Shown here: positions 8,107-17,342 of the stretch, piece after piece
Layout of the letters: each line of letters begins with the position of its first letter
Numbering within the stretch: position 1 is the stretch's first letter
Source of the DNA: Akkermansia muciniphila
GTDB lineage: Bacteria; Verrucomicrobiota; Verrucomicrobiia; Limisphaerales; SXTU01
Assembly (NCBI GenBank): GCA_945874145.1
Contig: CAMCFN010000026.1
Coordinates: forward strand, 1 to 52,359
DNA: 52,359 bases
Direction: 5' to 3'
The notes under the pieces: model-generated
What the model saw: only the letters and a program-made list of their open reading frames with translations
Database searches by the model: none
What the model was told of the DNA's origin: nothing
Translations under genes and position numbers: made by a program

Positions 8107-9297
8107 ATGTTTGTAGATGAAGTAAAGATTTACGCCCGGGCCGGCCACGGTGGGAAGGGTTGCATTGCCTTCTGCCGTGAGGCTTATCGGCCCAAAGGCG
8201 GGCCGGCCGGCGGCAATGGCGGACGCGGGGGCAATGTGATTCTTCAGGCCAGCAACGACCTGAACAATTTGATCGCCCAGTTCTATGTGTCGCGCTTGAT
8301 CGCCGCGAATGGTGAGTTTGGCATGGGCAAGGGGATGGACGGCCACGCCGGCAAGGATCTCATCATCAAGGTTCCTTGCGGCACCTTGGTTTGGAAACTG
8401 CCCACGCCGGTTGAAGCCCTGCCTGAAGAGGAGTTTCCCTTGCCTGAGCCTGAAGCCCAGCCCTCACCCGCCAAACCGGCGCGAATTTCGGTTCCCAAGC
8501 GTCCGCTGCTCCGTTACGCGGGTGGTGCACTGGCAGAGGAAATCGATCTGGCCGGAGATGAACCCGAGGCCCCTATCCTTGGTGCCGATGATGCGGAACT
8601 CGTCGCCGACCTGACGGTGCATGGGCAGGAGTTCGTGTTGTGCAAGGGCGGACGCGGCGGCCAGGGCAACCGGAACTTCGCCACGGCCACCCGGCAGGCC
8701 CCGCGTTTCGCCCAGCCGGGCGAGCAGGGTGACGAGGGGCACTACCGCTTTGAGCTGCGGATGGTTGCCGAGGTTGGCCTAGTGGGCTATCCCAATGCTG
8801 GAAAGTCCACCCTCCTCACGGCCATTTCCCGCGCCCGCCCCCGGGTGGCTGCCTATCCCTTCACCACGCTTACGCCCCAGGTGGGAATTGTGGAATACGA
8901 GGACTTTCACCGCCTGACCGTCTGTGATGTTCCGGGACTCATCGCGGGGGCGCATGAGAATGTCGGACTCGGACACGCCTTCCTGCGGCATATCTTGCGC
9001 TGCAAGGGCTTGGTCATCCTGTTGGACATGGCCGGCACGGACGGCCGCGATCCCGTGGACGACTACCGGCAGTTGCTCCGGGAGCTCGAGCTTTACAACC
9101 CCGTGCTGCTCGCCAGGCCACGCTTGGTGGTGGCCAACAAAATGGACGAGCCGGTCGCGGAGCAGAATCTCAAGCGCTTCAAGCGCCGCGTCACCCGGAC
9201 GCCGGTCTTGCCCATTGCCGCCGCTTTCGATGAAGGCATCCCCAAGTTCCGGGCGATGATCCGCGAACTCGTCACCGAGGCTGAAACGGGCAAATAA
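8107..9297 (+). CDS. obg: GTPase Obg/CgtA with an enlarged Obg domain
   Basis: A 396-residue Obg GTPase involved in large ribosomal subunit assembly and stress control. The glycine-rich Obg fold (residues 1 to about 215) includes GGPAGGNGGRGG and CKGGRGGQGN. The G domain has G1 GYPNAGKST (about 228-236), switch II DVPGLI and G4 NKMD; the G5 region reads IAAAF instead of the usual SA-type motif. The odd feature is about 60 extra residues (roughly 98-165), rich in Pro, Glu and Ala, placed where most Obg proteins have a short loop between the IKVPxGT strand and ADLT. The reading frame is intact and the flanking motifs are normal. Its place after rplU-rpmA is the common bacterial order. Confidence 0.95.
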   Translation: MFVDEVKIYARAGHGGKGCIAFCREAYRPKGGPAGGNGGRGGNVILQASNDLNNLIAQFYVSRLIAANGEFGMGKGMDGHAGKDLIIKVPCGTLVWKLPTPVEALPEEEFPLPEPEAQPSPAKPARISVPKRPLLRYAGGALAEEIDLAGDEPEAPILGADDAELVADLTVHGQEFVLCKGGRGGQGNRNFATATRQAPRFAQPGEQGDEGHYRFELRMVAEVGLVGYPNAGKSTLLTAISRARPRVAAYPFTTLTPQVGIVEYEDFHRLTVCDVPGLIAGAHENVGLGHAFLRHILRCKGLVILLDMAGTDGRDPVDDYRQLLRELELYNPVLLARPRLVVANKMDEPVAEQNLKRFKRRVTRTPVLPIAAAFDEGIPKFRAMIRELVTEAETGK

Positions 9298-9416
9298 TTA
9301 CTCTGGACGCCCTGCGCCCCAGCCGTTAGACAGTCCGCCGCGTTGCGGTCAACCATGGCGGAACAGACGCCCTTCGGGAGCCCGTATTGGGCGGCGGTAA
9401 ATGAACGAAACAGGGC

Positions 9417-9445
9417 TTGACGCCCCCGGGCCCCTCGCCTACAGA
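9417..9445 (+). promoter_or_regulatory. Sigma70-type promoter of acpP
   Basis: TTGACG at 9417-9422, a 17-bp spacer, then TACAGA at 9440-9445, 24 bp ahead of the acpP start codon. It matches the form seen at the other readable promoters in the window (TTGACN, 17 bp, TANNNN). Confidence 0.55.
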
Positions 9446-9469
9446 CAACCAACCAAAACGAACACGAAC

Positions 9470-9712
9470 ATGGCTGATAAAACCATTGAGCAGAAGGTCA
9501 AGGACATCATCGTCGAGCAGCTCGGCGTGAACGCCGATCAAGTCGTCCCCGAAGCCAAGTTCATCGAGGATCTCGGTGCGGACTCGCTCGACACCGTCGA
9601 GCTGATCATGGCCCTCGAAGAGGAATTTGGCATCGAGGTGCCCGACGAGGAAGCGGAGAAGCTCGTCAGCGTCGGTGACGTCACCCGCTACATCGAGGAC
9701 ACCAAGAAGTAA
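9470..9712 (+). CDS. acpP: Acyl carrier protein
   Basis: An 80-residue acyl carrier protein for fatty acid synthesis. The phosphopantetheine attachment serine lies in the classic motif [10 protein letters not shown]. It is acidic and of normal length, with helix I starting at the [10 protein letters not shown] segment. The start at 9470 is chosen over an in-frame upstream one because [11 protein letters not shown] is the family beginning and a promoter lies between the two. fabF follows on the same strand, with an apparent terminator between them. Confidence 0.97.
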   Translation: MADKTIEQKVKDIIVEQLGVNADQVVPEAKFIEDLGADSLDTVELIMALEEEFGIEVPDEEAEKLVSVGDVTRYIEDTKK

Positions 9713-9729
9713 GCGGCAGCGCTTTTTCC

Positions 9730-9769
9730 GGGGCAGCCGGCCTGAACACCGCGCTGCCCCTTTTCTTTT
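9730..9769 (+). terminator. Terminator or attenuator between acpP and fabF
   Basis: GGGGCAGC and GCTGCCCC form an 8-bp stem with a 15-nt loop, followed by TTTTCTTTT. The T-tract ends directly at the fabF ATG (9770), leaving no room for a normal ribosome binding site. It may cut acpP transcripts so that the carrier protein outnumbers its synthase, with partial read-through into fabF. Confidence 0.7.
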
Positions 9770-11029
9770 ATGGCAAGCCACGGGTCGGACCGCAGAGTTG
9801 TCATCACGGGCCTCGGCACGGTCACCGCGCTGGGGCATGACATTGACACGTTTTGGAAGAACATCATCGCCGGCCAGTGTGGCATTGACCGCATCGCCTC
9901 CTTTGATGTGACGAACTACGATTGCCAAATCGCCGCCGAGGTGAAGGGATTTGACCCCGTTCCCGCCTTCCCCTCGGCCAAGGAAGTCCGTCGCACCGAC
10001 CGCTTTGCTCAGCTTGGCATTTACGCTGGCTGGCGCGCGCTTCAGGACTCCGGCATGGACTTGGAGAAGCTGGATCGCGACCAGATCGGTGCCTTCATCG
10101 GCTCCGGCATTGGCGGCCTCCAGACCCACGACGAGCAGCACACCGTGCTGATGAACAAGGGCCCCGGCCGCATCTCGCCCTTCCTCATCCCGATGATGAT
10201 CCTGAACATGGCCTCCGGCGTGTTCAGCATGTATTACAAGCTGCGCGGTCCCAACCTCGCCACCTGCTCTGCCTGCGCCACTAGCACCCACGCCCTCGGT
10301 GAGGCTTGGCGCACCATCAAGATGGGCGATGCGAACGCCATCTTCGCCGGCGGCACCGAAGCGGCGGTTTGCGAAATGGGCATTGGCGGCTTTGCCGCCA
10401 TGCGCGCGTTGTCCACGCGCAACAACGAACCCAAGCGCGCCTCCCGCCCCTTCGACAAAGACCGCGACGGCTTTGTCATGGGTGAAGGCGCTGCCGTCCT
10501 CGTGGTGGAGGAACTCGAACACGCCAAGGCCCGTGGCGCGCGCATCTACTGCGAACTGGTCGGCTACGGCAACACCGCCGACGCCAACCATCTCACCGCC
10601 CCTGCGCCCGAAGGCGAAGGCGCGGCCCGCTGCATGAAGATGGCCCTCCGCAATGCCGGACTCCGCCCCGAGGACATCAGCTATATCAACGCCCACGGCA
10701 CCAGCACCCCGCAGGGCGATGTCTGCGAAACGCAGGCCATCAAGAGCGTCTTTGGTGAGCACGCCAAAAAGCTTGCCGTCAGCTCCACCAAGGGGGCGAC
10801 CGGTCACCTTCTCGGAGCCGCCGGTGCGGCGGAAATGGCGCTGTGCGCCAAGGCTCTGCAAATGCAGATCGCGCCGCCCACGCTCAACTTGGACAAGCCC
10901 GATCCGCTCTGCGACCTCGACTACGTGCCGCACACCGCGCGCGAGATGAAGATCGAGGCCATCGCGAACAACTCCTTCGGCTTCGGCGGCCACAACGCCA
11001 CCGTCATCGCCAAGCGCTTCGTGGGTTGA
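9770..11029 (+). CDS. fabF: 3-oxoacyl-[acyl-carrier-protein] synthase II
   Basis: A 419-residue KAS II condensing enzyme that elongates acyl-ACP with malonyl-ACP. The catalytic triad is visible: Cys169 in TCSACATSTHALG, the first histidine in NAHGTSTPQGD and the second in GATGHLLGAAG. The C-terminal glycine-rich NNSFGFGGHNA is present. Length is normal. The ATG at 9770 gives MASHGSDRRVVITGLG, a normal start, although it abuts a terminator-like hairpin. It pairs functionally with the acpP product upstream. Confidence 0.97.
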   Translation: MASHGSDRRVVITGLGTVTALGHDIDTFWKNIIAGQCGIDRIASFDVTNYDCQIAAEVKGFDPVPAFPSAKEVRRTDRFAQLGIYAGWRALQDSGMDLEKLDRDQIGAFIGSGIGGLQTHDEQHTVLMNKGPGRISPFLIPMMILNMASGVFSMYYKLRGPNLATCSACATSTHALGEAWRTIKMGDANAIFAGGTEAAVCEMGIGGFAAMRALSTRNNEPKRASRPFDKDRDGFVMGEGAAVLVVEELEHAKARGARIYCELVGYGNTADANHLTAPAPEGEGAARCMKMALRNAGLRPEDISYINAHGTSTPQGDVCETQAIKSVFGEHAKKLAVSSTKGATGHLLGAAGAAEMALCAKALQMQIAPPTLNLDKPDPLCDLDYVPHTAREMKIEAIANNSFGFGGHNATVIAKRFVG

Positions 11030-11064
11030 TCGGCTGCCGTGGGTCGGGCGCAAGGCCAACCCCT

Positions 11065-12663
11065 TCAACTCGCCGCAAACTTCGTCTCCGCTGGGGAAGC
11101 CCCGGACGATTTCAGCACCCCCCGGCCCACATTGGCCGCCAAATGCTCGGCGATCTTGAAAAGCGTTTCCTCCTGCCCCTTGGCACCGAGCGCCTCGGCA
11201 AGCTGCGTTGGGGTGAAAGCCTGACCACGATTCGCACTCAGGAAGGCCGTAAGCTTCCCTTGCAGGGTCAGCACGGTCCCGGCGGCTTTCTTGCCCGCCT
11301 CCACACCTGGCTGGTGGTAGGCATTGATGTTCACCAGCGTGGCGTAAAAACCCACCGCCCGCTCGAAGAGCGCGATCAGCACGCCGATGGTGAACGGTGA
11401 AACTTCCCGCACTGTGAGGGTGACGGACTCACGCCCGTTCTCGTGGAGCGCCTGCCGCGTGCCCAGCAGGAAGCCGCTCAAGAAATCGCCGCTGGTGGTG
11501 CCCGGCTCGACTTCGATGCTGTCGCCGGCGCGGTCCGCCAGCACCTCGATGAACGTGACGAAGAAATTCAGCACCCCATCCCGGAGCTGCTGCACGTAGG
11601 CGTGTTGATCGGTGGAACCCTTGTTGCCATAGACCGCGAGGCCTTGATGCACCACTTGGCCGTCGAGGTCGCGCTCCTTGCCGAGGGACTCCATGACCAG
11701 TTGCTGGAGGTATTTGGAGAACAGCTCCAGCCGGTCCTTGTAAGGCAGCACGACCATGTCCTTGCGCCCGCGTCCGCCGCCGGCGTAGTGCCACATCAAG
11801 GCCAGTTGCGCGGCCGGGTTGCGCGCCGCATCCAGGGTTCGGGTCACGTCATCGCACGCTTTTGCTCCGGCGAGCAGTTCGCGGATGGCCAAGCCCTGCA
11901 ACGCGGCGGGCAGCAAGCCGACGGCCGAGCATTCGCTCGTGCGGCCACCCACCCAATCCCACATCGGAAAACGCCGGAGCCAGCCATGCTGCACCGCGTA
12001 TTTGTCCAGTTCGCTGCCCACCCCGGTGACAGCGACCGCGTGGGCCTCGAAGCGCAGCCCGCTTCGGGCGTAGGCGGCCTTGGCTTCCAACAGGCCGTTG
12101 CGGGTCTCCTTGGTGCCACCGGACTTCGAGATGACCACGCACAGCGTGCGGTCCAAGTCTCCGCCGATGACCGCGAGCACCTTGTCCACTCCGTCGGGAT
12201 CGGTGTTGTCAAAGAAATGAACCGCCATGCGGTCTTGATCCGGCTGCCCGAGGGCGTGGGCGACGAACTGTGGCCCCAGCGCCGAGCCGCCGATGCCCAC
12301 GACGAGCAGCCGCTTGAAAGGCCCGCCCGTGCCCCGGACCGTTTCGCCGGCGTGGACTTCCGCCGTGAACTTTTCGATGGCGGCGAGGGTGTTCTCGATT
12401 TCCTGGCGCAGCTCCGGTGTGGGCGCTAGCGCGGCATTGCGCAGCCAATAATGGCCCACCATGCGCTTTTCATCAGGGTTCGCGATGGCCCCCGCTTCGA
12501 GCGCGTTCATCGCGGTGAAGGCGCGGGCGAGCTGCGGCTGCATTTGGGCTAGGTAGTCATCGCCGAAGTTCATCCGGCTGAGATCCACGGCGAGGCCGAG
12601 CGTGGGGAACTCGGTGTAATGCTTTTGAAACCGCTGCCAAAGTTGCTCCTGAATCACGCTCAT
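11065..12663 (-). CDS. pgi: Glucose-6-phosphate isomerase
   Basis: A 532-residue phosphoglucose isomerase interconverting glucose-6-phosphate and fructose-6-phosphate. Sugar-phosphate binding segments are GIGGSALGP and [10 protein letters not shown]; the segment [12 protein letters not shown] and the [11 protein letters not shown] stretch match the active-site region of the family. I start at 12663 ([12 protein letters not shown]); a longer frame adds 14 residues with no family support. It is convergent with fabF (35 bp between stops) and divergent from folP. Confidence 0.95.
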   Translation of the reverse strand: MSVIQEQLWQRFQKHYTEFPTLGLAVDLSRMNFGDDYLAQMQPQLARAFTAMNALEAGAIANPDEKRMVGHYWLRNAALAPTPELRQEIENTLAAIEKFTAEVHAGETVRGTGGPFKRLLVVGIGGSALGPQFVAHALGQPDQDRMAVHFFDNTDPDGVDKVLAVIGGDLDRTLCVVISKSGGTKETRNGLLEAKAAYARSGLRFEAHAVAVTGVGSELDKYAVQHGWLRRFPMWDWVGGRTSECSAVGLLPAALQGLAIRELLAGAKACDDVTRTLDAARNPAAQLALMWHYAGGGRGRKDMVVLPYKDRLELFSKYLQQLVMESLGKERDLDGQVVHQGLAVYGNKGSTDQHAYVQQLRDGVLNFFVTFIEVLADRAGDSIEVEPGTTSGDFLSGFLLGTRQALHENGRESVTLTVREVSPFTIGVLIALFERAVGFYATLVNINAYHQPGVEAGKKAAGTVLTLQGKLTAFLSANRGQAFTPTQLAEALGAKGQEETLFKIAEHLAANVGRGVLKSSGASPAETKFAAS

Positions 12664-12747
12664 AGTGTGGCGAGTGTAGCCCTGTCCGGCCGGTCCTTGC
12701 AGCAAGGAAATGTGCCGGTTCCAAGGCCCGGGCGCATTCGGACATCA

Positions 12748-12767
12748 CCCCGGCCCTGTTGCGTTCG
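12748..12767 (-). repeat. 20-bp repeat shared with the rplU upstream region
   Basis: The minus strand reads CGAACGCAACAGGGCCGGGG, identical to 7100-7119 on the plus strand. It lies in the divergent pgi-folP gap, where it could contain promoter parts, but I see no clear -10/-35 pair. Confidence 0.55.
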
Positions 12768-12794
12768 CTGCCGCTTCTGGGCTTAACTGCCGCC

Positions 12795-13628
12795 ATGCGC
12801 TGGCGTGCCGGTCGTTTTGAATTTCACTTTCCCCGCCCCACCCTCGTGATGGGCGTGCTGAACGTGACGCCGGATTCATTTTCTGATGGCGGTCAGCATA
12901 TCTCCCCCTCGGTGGCGCTCGCCCACGCTGAGGTGATGGTGGCCGCCGGGGCGGACCTCATTGACGTTGGCGGCGAATCCACTCGCCCCGGCGCGGCAAC
13001 GGTGTCCGTTGAGGAGGAAATTCGCCGAGTGGTGCCGGTCATTGCAGCACTCGCGCAGCGGTGCCCTGTCCCACTGTCCATCGACACGCAGAAGCCTGAA
13101 GTTGCCCGGGCCGCGCTGCTGGCCGGAGCCAGCATCGTGAACGACATCGCCGCCAACCGGACGGATGCGGCCATGTGGGAATGTGTGCGGGAGTTCCGGG
13201 CCGGCTACGTGGCCATGCACATGCAAGGCACGCCGCAGACCATGCAGGCGCAGCCCACTTATACCGACGTGGTGGGAGAAGTGGACGGCTTTTTCACCGA
13301 CCGGCTGGCCCGCTTGCGTGCCGCCGGCGTGGCTCCGGAGCAAGTGGTGCTGGACCCAGGCATCGGCTTCGGCAAGACCGTGGCGCACAATGTGCGGCTC
13401 CTCGCGGCGCTCCGCCAATTTTGCCGACACGGCCGCCCACTGCTGCTGGGGGTCTCGCGGAAATCCTTCCTTGGCGTGCTCACCGGCGTCGGCCGGCCCG
13501 AGGAACGCCTGCCCGGGGCGCTTGCCTGTGCGGCACTCGCGGTGCGCGACGGCGTGGGCATCCTCCGCGTGCACGACGTGCGGGAAACGGTGCAGGCGGC
13601 GCGGGTGGCCGAGGCGATTTCGGCCTGA
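12795..13628 (+). CDS. folP: Dihydropteroate synthase
   Basis: A 277-residue enzyme joining p-aminobenzoate to the pterin diphosphate in folate synthesis, the target of sulfonamides. The family motifs are MGVLNVTPDSFSDGG near the N-terminus, GGESTRPGA, VNDIAA and DPGIGFGKT. The ATG at 12795 gives a normal length; an in-frame TTG at 12759 would add 12 residues. It is divergent from pgi, and no other folate gene is adjacent. Confidence 0.96.
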   Translation: MRWRAGRFEFHFPRPTLVMGVLNVTPDSFSDGGQHISPSVALAHAEVMVAAGADLIDVGGESTRPGAATVSVEEEIRRVVPVIAALAQRCPVPLSIDTQKPEVARAALLAGASIVNDIAANRTDAAMWECVREFRAGYVAMHMQGTPQTMQAQPTYTDVVGEVDGFFTDRLARLRAAGVAPEQVVLDPGIGFGKTVAHNVRLLAALRQFCRHGRPLLLGVSRKSFLGVLTGVGRPEERLPGALACAALAVRDGVGILRVHDVRETVQAARVAEAISA

Positions 13629-13655
13629 AGCAAGGGGCGGGAAGCCGGCCGCTGT

Positions 13656-14015
13656 TCAGCGCACCGCTTTGACCTTCTTGGACTGCGGGTCAATGACCAG
13701 CCGGTAGCCCGGCGGCACGGGGATGGGCTTGTAATACATCCTGGTCAGCTCCGGAATGGTGGGCAGGCGCTTGTTCTTTTCGTAGAAACCACCCACGAGC
13801 CCGTTCAGATCGGAGTATTCCACGCTGGATTCCAACAACGGGATGTTCACCGGGGGCGCAGGCGAAGCTGCGGGTGCGCCGCCGGGAACCGGAGCGACGG
13901 CTTCCGTCGTCGGGGTTGGTGCTGGTTCGGACGGCGTGACCGGTGCCGGGCGGGGTTTCCGGCATCCGGCGTTCAATCCGATTGTAATTAGCAAGATCAG
14001 GAGGGTCTGCTTCAT
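13656..14015 (-). CDS. Small lipoprotein of unknown function
   Basis: A 119-residue predicted lipoprotein. The signal peptide MKQTLLILLITIGLNAGC ends in a lipobox with Cys18. A proline- and alanine-rich linker (about 20-60) leads to a conserved-looking C-terminal part (about 62-119) with LNGLVGGFYEKNKRLPT and a PPGYRLVIDP segment. The KNKRLPTIPELTR stretch recalls the short domain found beside prepilin-like proteins in this phylum, and the next gene upstream on this strand is one of those. No function is assigned. I chose the start at 14015 for the signal peptide. Confidence 0.75.
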   Translation of the reverse strand: MKQTLLILLITIGLNAGCRKPRPAPVTPSEPAPTPTTEAVAPVPGGAPAASPAPPVNIPLLESSVEYSDLNGLVGGFYEKNKRLPTIPELTRMYYKPIPVPPGYRLVIDPQSKKVKAVR

Positions 14016-14046
14016 GGGAAAGCTCGTCAGGCCGTGTGGTTGGTGT

Positions 14047-14919
14047 CTATCTCGGCGCGGAGGCGTGGTCAGACAACCACAGTGAGTCCACGGTTGAAGT
14101 CTGAGAACCAACTGGTCCGTTCGGGTAAACAGTGGGGCTGGTAAACCGGGCTTCCTGCCACTTGTGAATCTCCGTGTGGCCATCGGCGAAGGAGAAGGAG
14201 CTCGCCAGGCTGTGGTAATTGGCCGGGGTATCCACAAGGTATCCAGTCGGGGTGGCGCTGGTCCGGATGGTCACCGCAAAGCCATCGTCATTGATGCTGG
14301 TCGGGTGCTCATCCACAAATGTGAAGAGGCTTTGCGCGCCCCCGGGTTTGCTTTGCATGTCCGACTCACGTCCATACCGCTGAAAGAGCACGCTGGTGGT
14401 GGTGGCCCCACCATTCAGGTTGTAGTCCTGCCATTCGCCGTTCGTGGTGAACGCCCCCGCAGCGTCGTAGCCGCCAATCGCCTGGTTCATGGAAATACTG
14501 CGCACGCGGCTCTGGTTGCTCGCTCGGTCAACGCTCTTGTCTGCGGGACACACGAACACTTTGATGTTGCCGCTGAGGTAGGGGGTGATGATGGAGTTGG
14601 TCCGCAGCTTCGTTCCATCCGAGTTGTCCGCCGAGCCGGCGGCAGCAGAGGTCATGTTCACCCCGCCCCACCGGTTGCGCATGATCAGCTTCCCGTCGTG
14701 GTCGGGGAAGTAGAGGTTAAAGGCCAGCGCCATCTGCTTCATGCTGTTGGCGCAGGTGGTGCCTTGGGTCTTTTGCTTGGCCTTGGCCAGCGCGGGCAGA
14801 AGCATGCCTGAGAGAATGGCAATGATGGCGATGACGACGAGGAGTTCGATGAGGGTGAAGCCCTTTGCCTGCGCGCCAAGCCGGTCAGAACGAGTGGGTG
14901 CGGAGAAATGGTAGCTCAT
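14047..14919 (-). CDS. Prepilin-type N-terminal cleavage/methylation domain protein
   Basis: A 290-residue secreted or pilin-like protein. The type IV prepilin motif is [17 protein letters not shown], cut after the glycine by prepilin peptidase, followed by the [15 protein letters not shown] helix. The globular part ends in [16 protein letters not shown], the C-terminal motif of the large families of such proteins in Planctomycetes and Verrucomicrobia. Their role is unknown; pseudopilins of type II secretion or surface proteins are the usual suggestions. No secretion machinery is adjacent. The start at 14919 fits the promoter at 14945-14973. Confidence 0.88.
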   Translation of the reverse strand: MSYHFSAPTRSDRLGAQAKGFTLIELLVVIAIIAILSGMLLPALAKAKQKTQGTTCANSMKQMALAFNLYFPDHDGKLIMRNRWGGVNMTSAAAGSADNSDGTKLRTNSIITPYLSGNIKVFVCPADKSVDRASNQSRVRSISMNQAIGGYDAAGAFTTNGEWQDYNLNGGATTTSVLFQRYGRESDMQSKPGGAQSLFTFVDEHPTSINDDGFAVTIRTSATPTGYLVDTPANYHSLASSFSFADGHTEIHKWQEARFTSPTVYPNGPVGSQTSTVDSLWLSDHASAPR

Positions 14920-14944
14920 GGGAATAATTAGTGGCGACACACTG

Positions 14945-14973
14945 CCTATAGGGCAAGTTTCCCCGGGAGTCAA
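14945..14973 (-). promoter_or_regulatory. Sigma70-type promoter of the prepilin-like gene
   Basis: On the minus strand TTGACT (14973-14968), a 17-bp spacer and TATAGG (14950-14945) lie 25 bp ahead of the start codon. Confidence 0.6.
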
Positions 14974-15178
14974 TCCGGCACCATGGCTCCCGCCGGAAGA
15001 GTCACCACTATCTGGCCTTGCTCAAAACGGGGACGACCCCCTGCTGATTTGGCGATCGTCGCAATGCTGCGGGCAGTTCAGCGAAGGTGAAGCTGCGAAG
15101 GGCGCAGCGGTGGGAATGCGTGGGCCGACAAGGAAAAGCCTGCGCCCAGGTGTCAGTCAGCTCCGCTGCCCGGCCAGT

Positions 15179-15937
15179 TCAAGGGTCATACCGATACAGC
15201 AGCCAACTGAAATCGTTGGTCGTCGGAATGGCGGCGTCCCATTTCTTCAATTCCGCGTGGCTGTCTGCGTAAATGAGTCCTCCGCTGCGGGAGTGGTAGG
15301 TGGCTGGCTTCTCATTGCCCCATGCGGTGCCGGTCATGAACCAGCCACCGTCGTCGAGCGATTCCAAGCCTTCTTCGATGAACACGAAGGTGTCCGTCGG
15401 CTTGTTAAAATCTTGCGTCCGCCGAAACTTGATCTGCGCGGTGCCGACGAACCCTACTTTTTGAGGCATGGAGAAGCTCCGCGCATACTTGGGAAAAGTC
15501 GTGATGGCGGAGCCGGGAGCCTTTTCCGGCTTGGCGCAGGCGAAAACCTTGGCGCTCCCCCCCGTGTATCTCCCGAGCTGCCCCAGCGTGACGTAGGTTT
15601 CGTTGCTGGCGTGTGCGGCGATCTTCATGTTGCCGGTGCACCAGTTGAATTCGAACCGGCCGGTCGCATCCGGCGTCGGGGTGGTGCCCGCGGCGTAACC
15701 GGGGCCACCCCAGCCGTAGTTGTTCACCAGCCTGCCATCGTTGTCCTCGGGATAGAGCGCAAAGGCCAAGCCAAGCTGCTTCTGGTTCGAGAGGCACTGC
15801 GTGGCCATGGCCTTCTGCTTGGCCTTGCTCAAAGCCGGCAGAAGCATGCCCGCCAGAATGGCGATGATAGCGATGACGACGAGCAGCTCGATCAGGGTAA
15901 AGGCCCTGTTTCCAGCGGGAGACGAGTGGGAGTGCAT
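15179..15937 (-). CDS. Prepilin-type N-terminal cleavage/methylation domain protein
   Basis: A 252-residue paralogue of the neighbouring prepilin-like protein. The cleavage site and helix read [18 protein letters not shown], here with Ala rather than Gly before the FTLIEL box, then [15 protein letters not shown]. The globular part has [21 protein letters not shown] and ends near [15 protein letters not shown], a variant of the FADGHxExxKW motif. It has its own promoter at 15969-15997. The roughly 230 bp between this gene and the upstream promoter of its paralogue hold nothing recognisable. Function is unknown beyond the shared N-terminal processing signal. Confidence 0.88.
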   Translation of the reverse strand: MHSHSSPAGNRAFTLIELLVVIAIIAILAGMLLPALSKAKQKAMATQCLSNQKQLGLAFALYPEDNDGRLVNNYGWGGPGYAAGTTPTPDATGRFEFNWCTGNMKIAAHASNETYVTLGQLGRYTGGSAKVFACAKPEKAPGSAITTFPKYARSFSMPQKVGFVGTAQIKFRRTQDFNKPTDTFVFIEEGLESLDDGGWFMTGTAWGNEKPATYHSRSGGLIYADSHAELKKWDAAIPTTNDFSWLLYRYDP

Positions 15938-15968
15938 GGTGATTTTTCGAAAAGCGATTGTGTCTTAA

Positions 15969-15997
15969 TAACTAGCCGTTTCTCCGGTCCGCGTCAA
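15969..15997 (-). promoter_or_regulatory. Sigma70-type promoter of the second prepilin-like gene
   Basis: On the minus strand TTGACG (15997-15992), a 17-bp spacer and TAGTTA (15974-15969), about 31 bp ahead of the start codon. Confidence 0.6.
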
Positions 15998-16108
15998 CCG
16001 GCCCGAACTGCCGGCCATTCTTTGCCTTGCCGCTGGCCGGGGGATTCCGAAAGATGCCGCCCGCGCGCCCGCGTAGGAACCGTCTTCCTCGTCCGGCGCA
16101 CTGCTCTC

Positions 16109-17164
16109 ATGAAACAAAAAGCATACGCCGCCGCCGGGGTGGACATCGATTTGGGCAACAAGGTCAAGGGCACGCTGCCCCAACTGCTCGCCACCACGCA
16201 CCGGCGCGAGGTGCTGGGCAAGGTAGGCGGCTTCGGCGGCCTCTTCGCACTAAACGTTAAGAAGCATCGTCAGCCTGTGCTGGTCAGCTCCGCCGATGGG
16301 GTGGGCACCAAGCTCAAGATCGCCTTCGCCATGAACCGGCATGACACGATCGGCGAAGACCTCGTCAACCACTGCGTGAACGACATCGCCGTGCTCGGGG
16401 CGGAGCCGCTGTTCTTCCTCGATTATCTCGGCACTGGGAAGCTGGAGCCGCATGTCTTCACGGAGATCATCCGCGGCTTCGTGCGCGGTTGCCGGGCCAA
16501 TGGCTGCACGCTCATCGGCGGCGAGACGGCGCAGATGCCGGGCTTTTATCAGGCCGGCGAATACGATGTCAGCGGCACCATCGTCGGCGTGGTCGAGAAG
16601 TCCCGCATGCTCAACGGCCAGAAAACCGTCCGCCGGGGCGATGTGCTCATTGGCATGGCTTCCAGCGGCCTGCACACCAACGGCTATTCGCTGGCCCGGA
16701 AGATTTTGTTCGAGCAACTCAAGCTCCAGCCGGGCGACTTTCTGCCCGAACTTCACAACACCGTGGGCGAAGAACTGCTCAAGGTGCATGTGAGCTACGG
16801 TCCGCTCGTGCAGGCGCTGCTGAAGAAGTTCAACCGGAACGGAAAACCCAACACGGTGAAGGCGTTCGCGCACATCACCGGTGGCGGGTTTGTGGACAAT
16901 CTTCCCCGCGTCCTTCCCGCCAAGTGTGACGCCGTGGTCCGCAAAGGAACCTGGGACAGCCTGCCGATTTTTGAGCTGTTGAAGGAACGCGGCGGCGTGG
17001 ATGAGGCCGAGCTGTATCAGGTCTTCAACATGGGCGTGGGCATGGTCGCCATCGTGGCCGCCGAGCAGGCCGATGCGGCGCTCCGCTTCATCCGTGCGCA
17101 AAAGCACAAGGCATGGCACATCGGCGAGATCGTCAAGGGCACCGGTCTGGCGCGGGTGGAATAG
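16109..17164 (+). CDS. purM: Phosphoribosylformylglycinamidine cyclo-ligase
   Basis: A 351-residue AIR synthetase of the purine pathway, which closes the imidazole ring using ATP. Family motifs are YAAAGVDIDLGN at the N-terminus, SSADGVGTKLK, VNDIAVLGAEPLFFLDY, GGETAQMPGFY and HITGGGFVDNLPRVLP. The frame stays open far upstream, but the family start is MKQKAYAAAGVDID at 16109. It is divergent from the prepilin-like gene, and no other pur genes are adjacent. Confidence 0.97.
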   Translation: MKQKAYAAAGVDIDLGNKVKGTLPQLLATTHRREVLGKVGGFGGLFALNVKKHRQPVLVSSADGVGTKLKIAFAMNRHDTIGEDLVNHCVNDIAVLGAEPLFFLDYLGTGKLEPHVFTEIIRGFVRGCRANGCTLIGGETAQMPGFYQAGEYDVSGTIVGVVEKSRMLNGQKTVRRGDVLIGMASSGLHTNGYSLARKILFEQLKLQPGDFLPELHNTVGEELLKVHVSYGPLVQALLKKFNRNGKPNTVKAFAHITGGGFVDNLPRVLPAKCDAVVRKGTWDSLPIFELLKERGGVDEAELYQVFNMGVGMVAIVAAEQADAALRFIRAQKHKAWHIGEIVKGTGLARVE

Positions 17165-17190
17165 TCCCCCCTTTCCGCCGAAGAATCGTG

Positions 17191-17274
17191 TCGGCGGCTT
17201 GCAGCCGTCGGGTTGCGCGTGGGCAGGCGCGAGTCGATCCTGCCAGGTGACACCAGCGGCGACTGCAAGTCGCC
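17191..17274. repeat. Intergenic hairpin repeat after purM
   Basis: Two short palindromes lie between purM and the next gene: a small one around CGGCTTGCAGCCG (17195-17207) and a perfect 7-bp stem GGCGACT/AGTCGCC (17258-17274) with a 3-nt loop. The rest of the 178-bp gap shows nothing else. This resembles the short extragenic palindromes elsewhere in the window; it is not a clear terminator. Confidence 0.4.
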
Positions 17275-17342
17275 CGCACCACAACCGCCATCCGCTCCGA
17301 AAACAGGCTGGCCTCGCCGCTCCGCTTTCCTATTCTCCGCCC

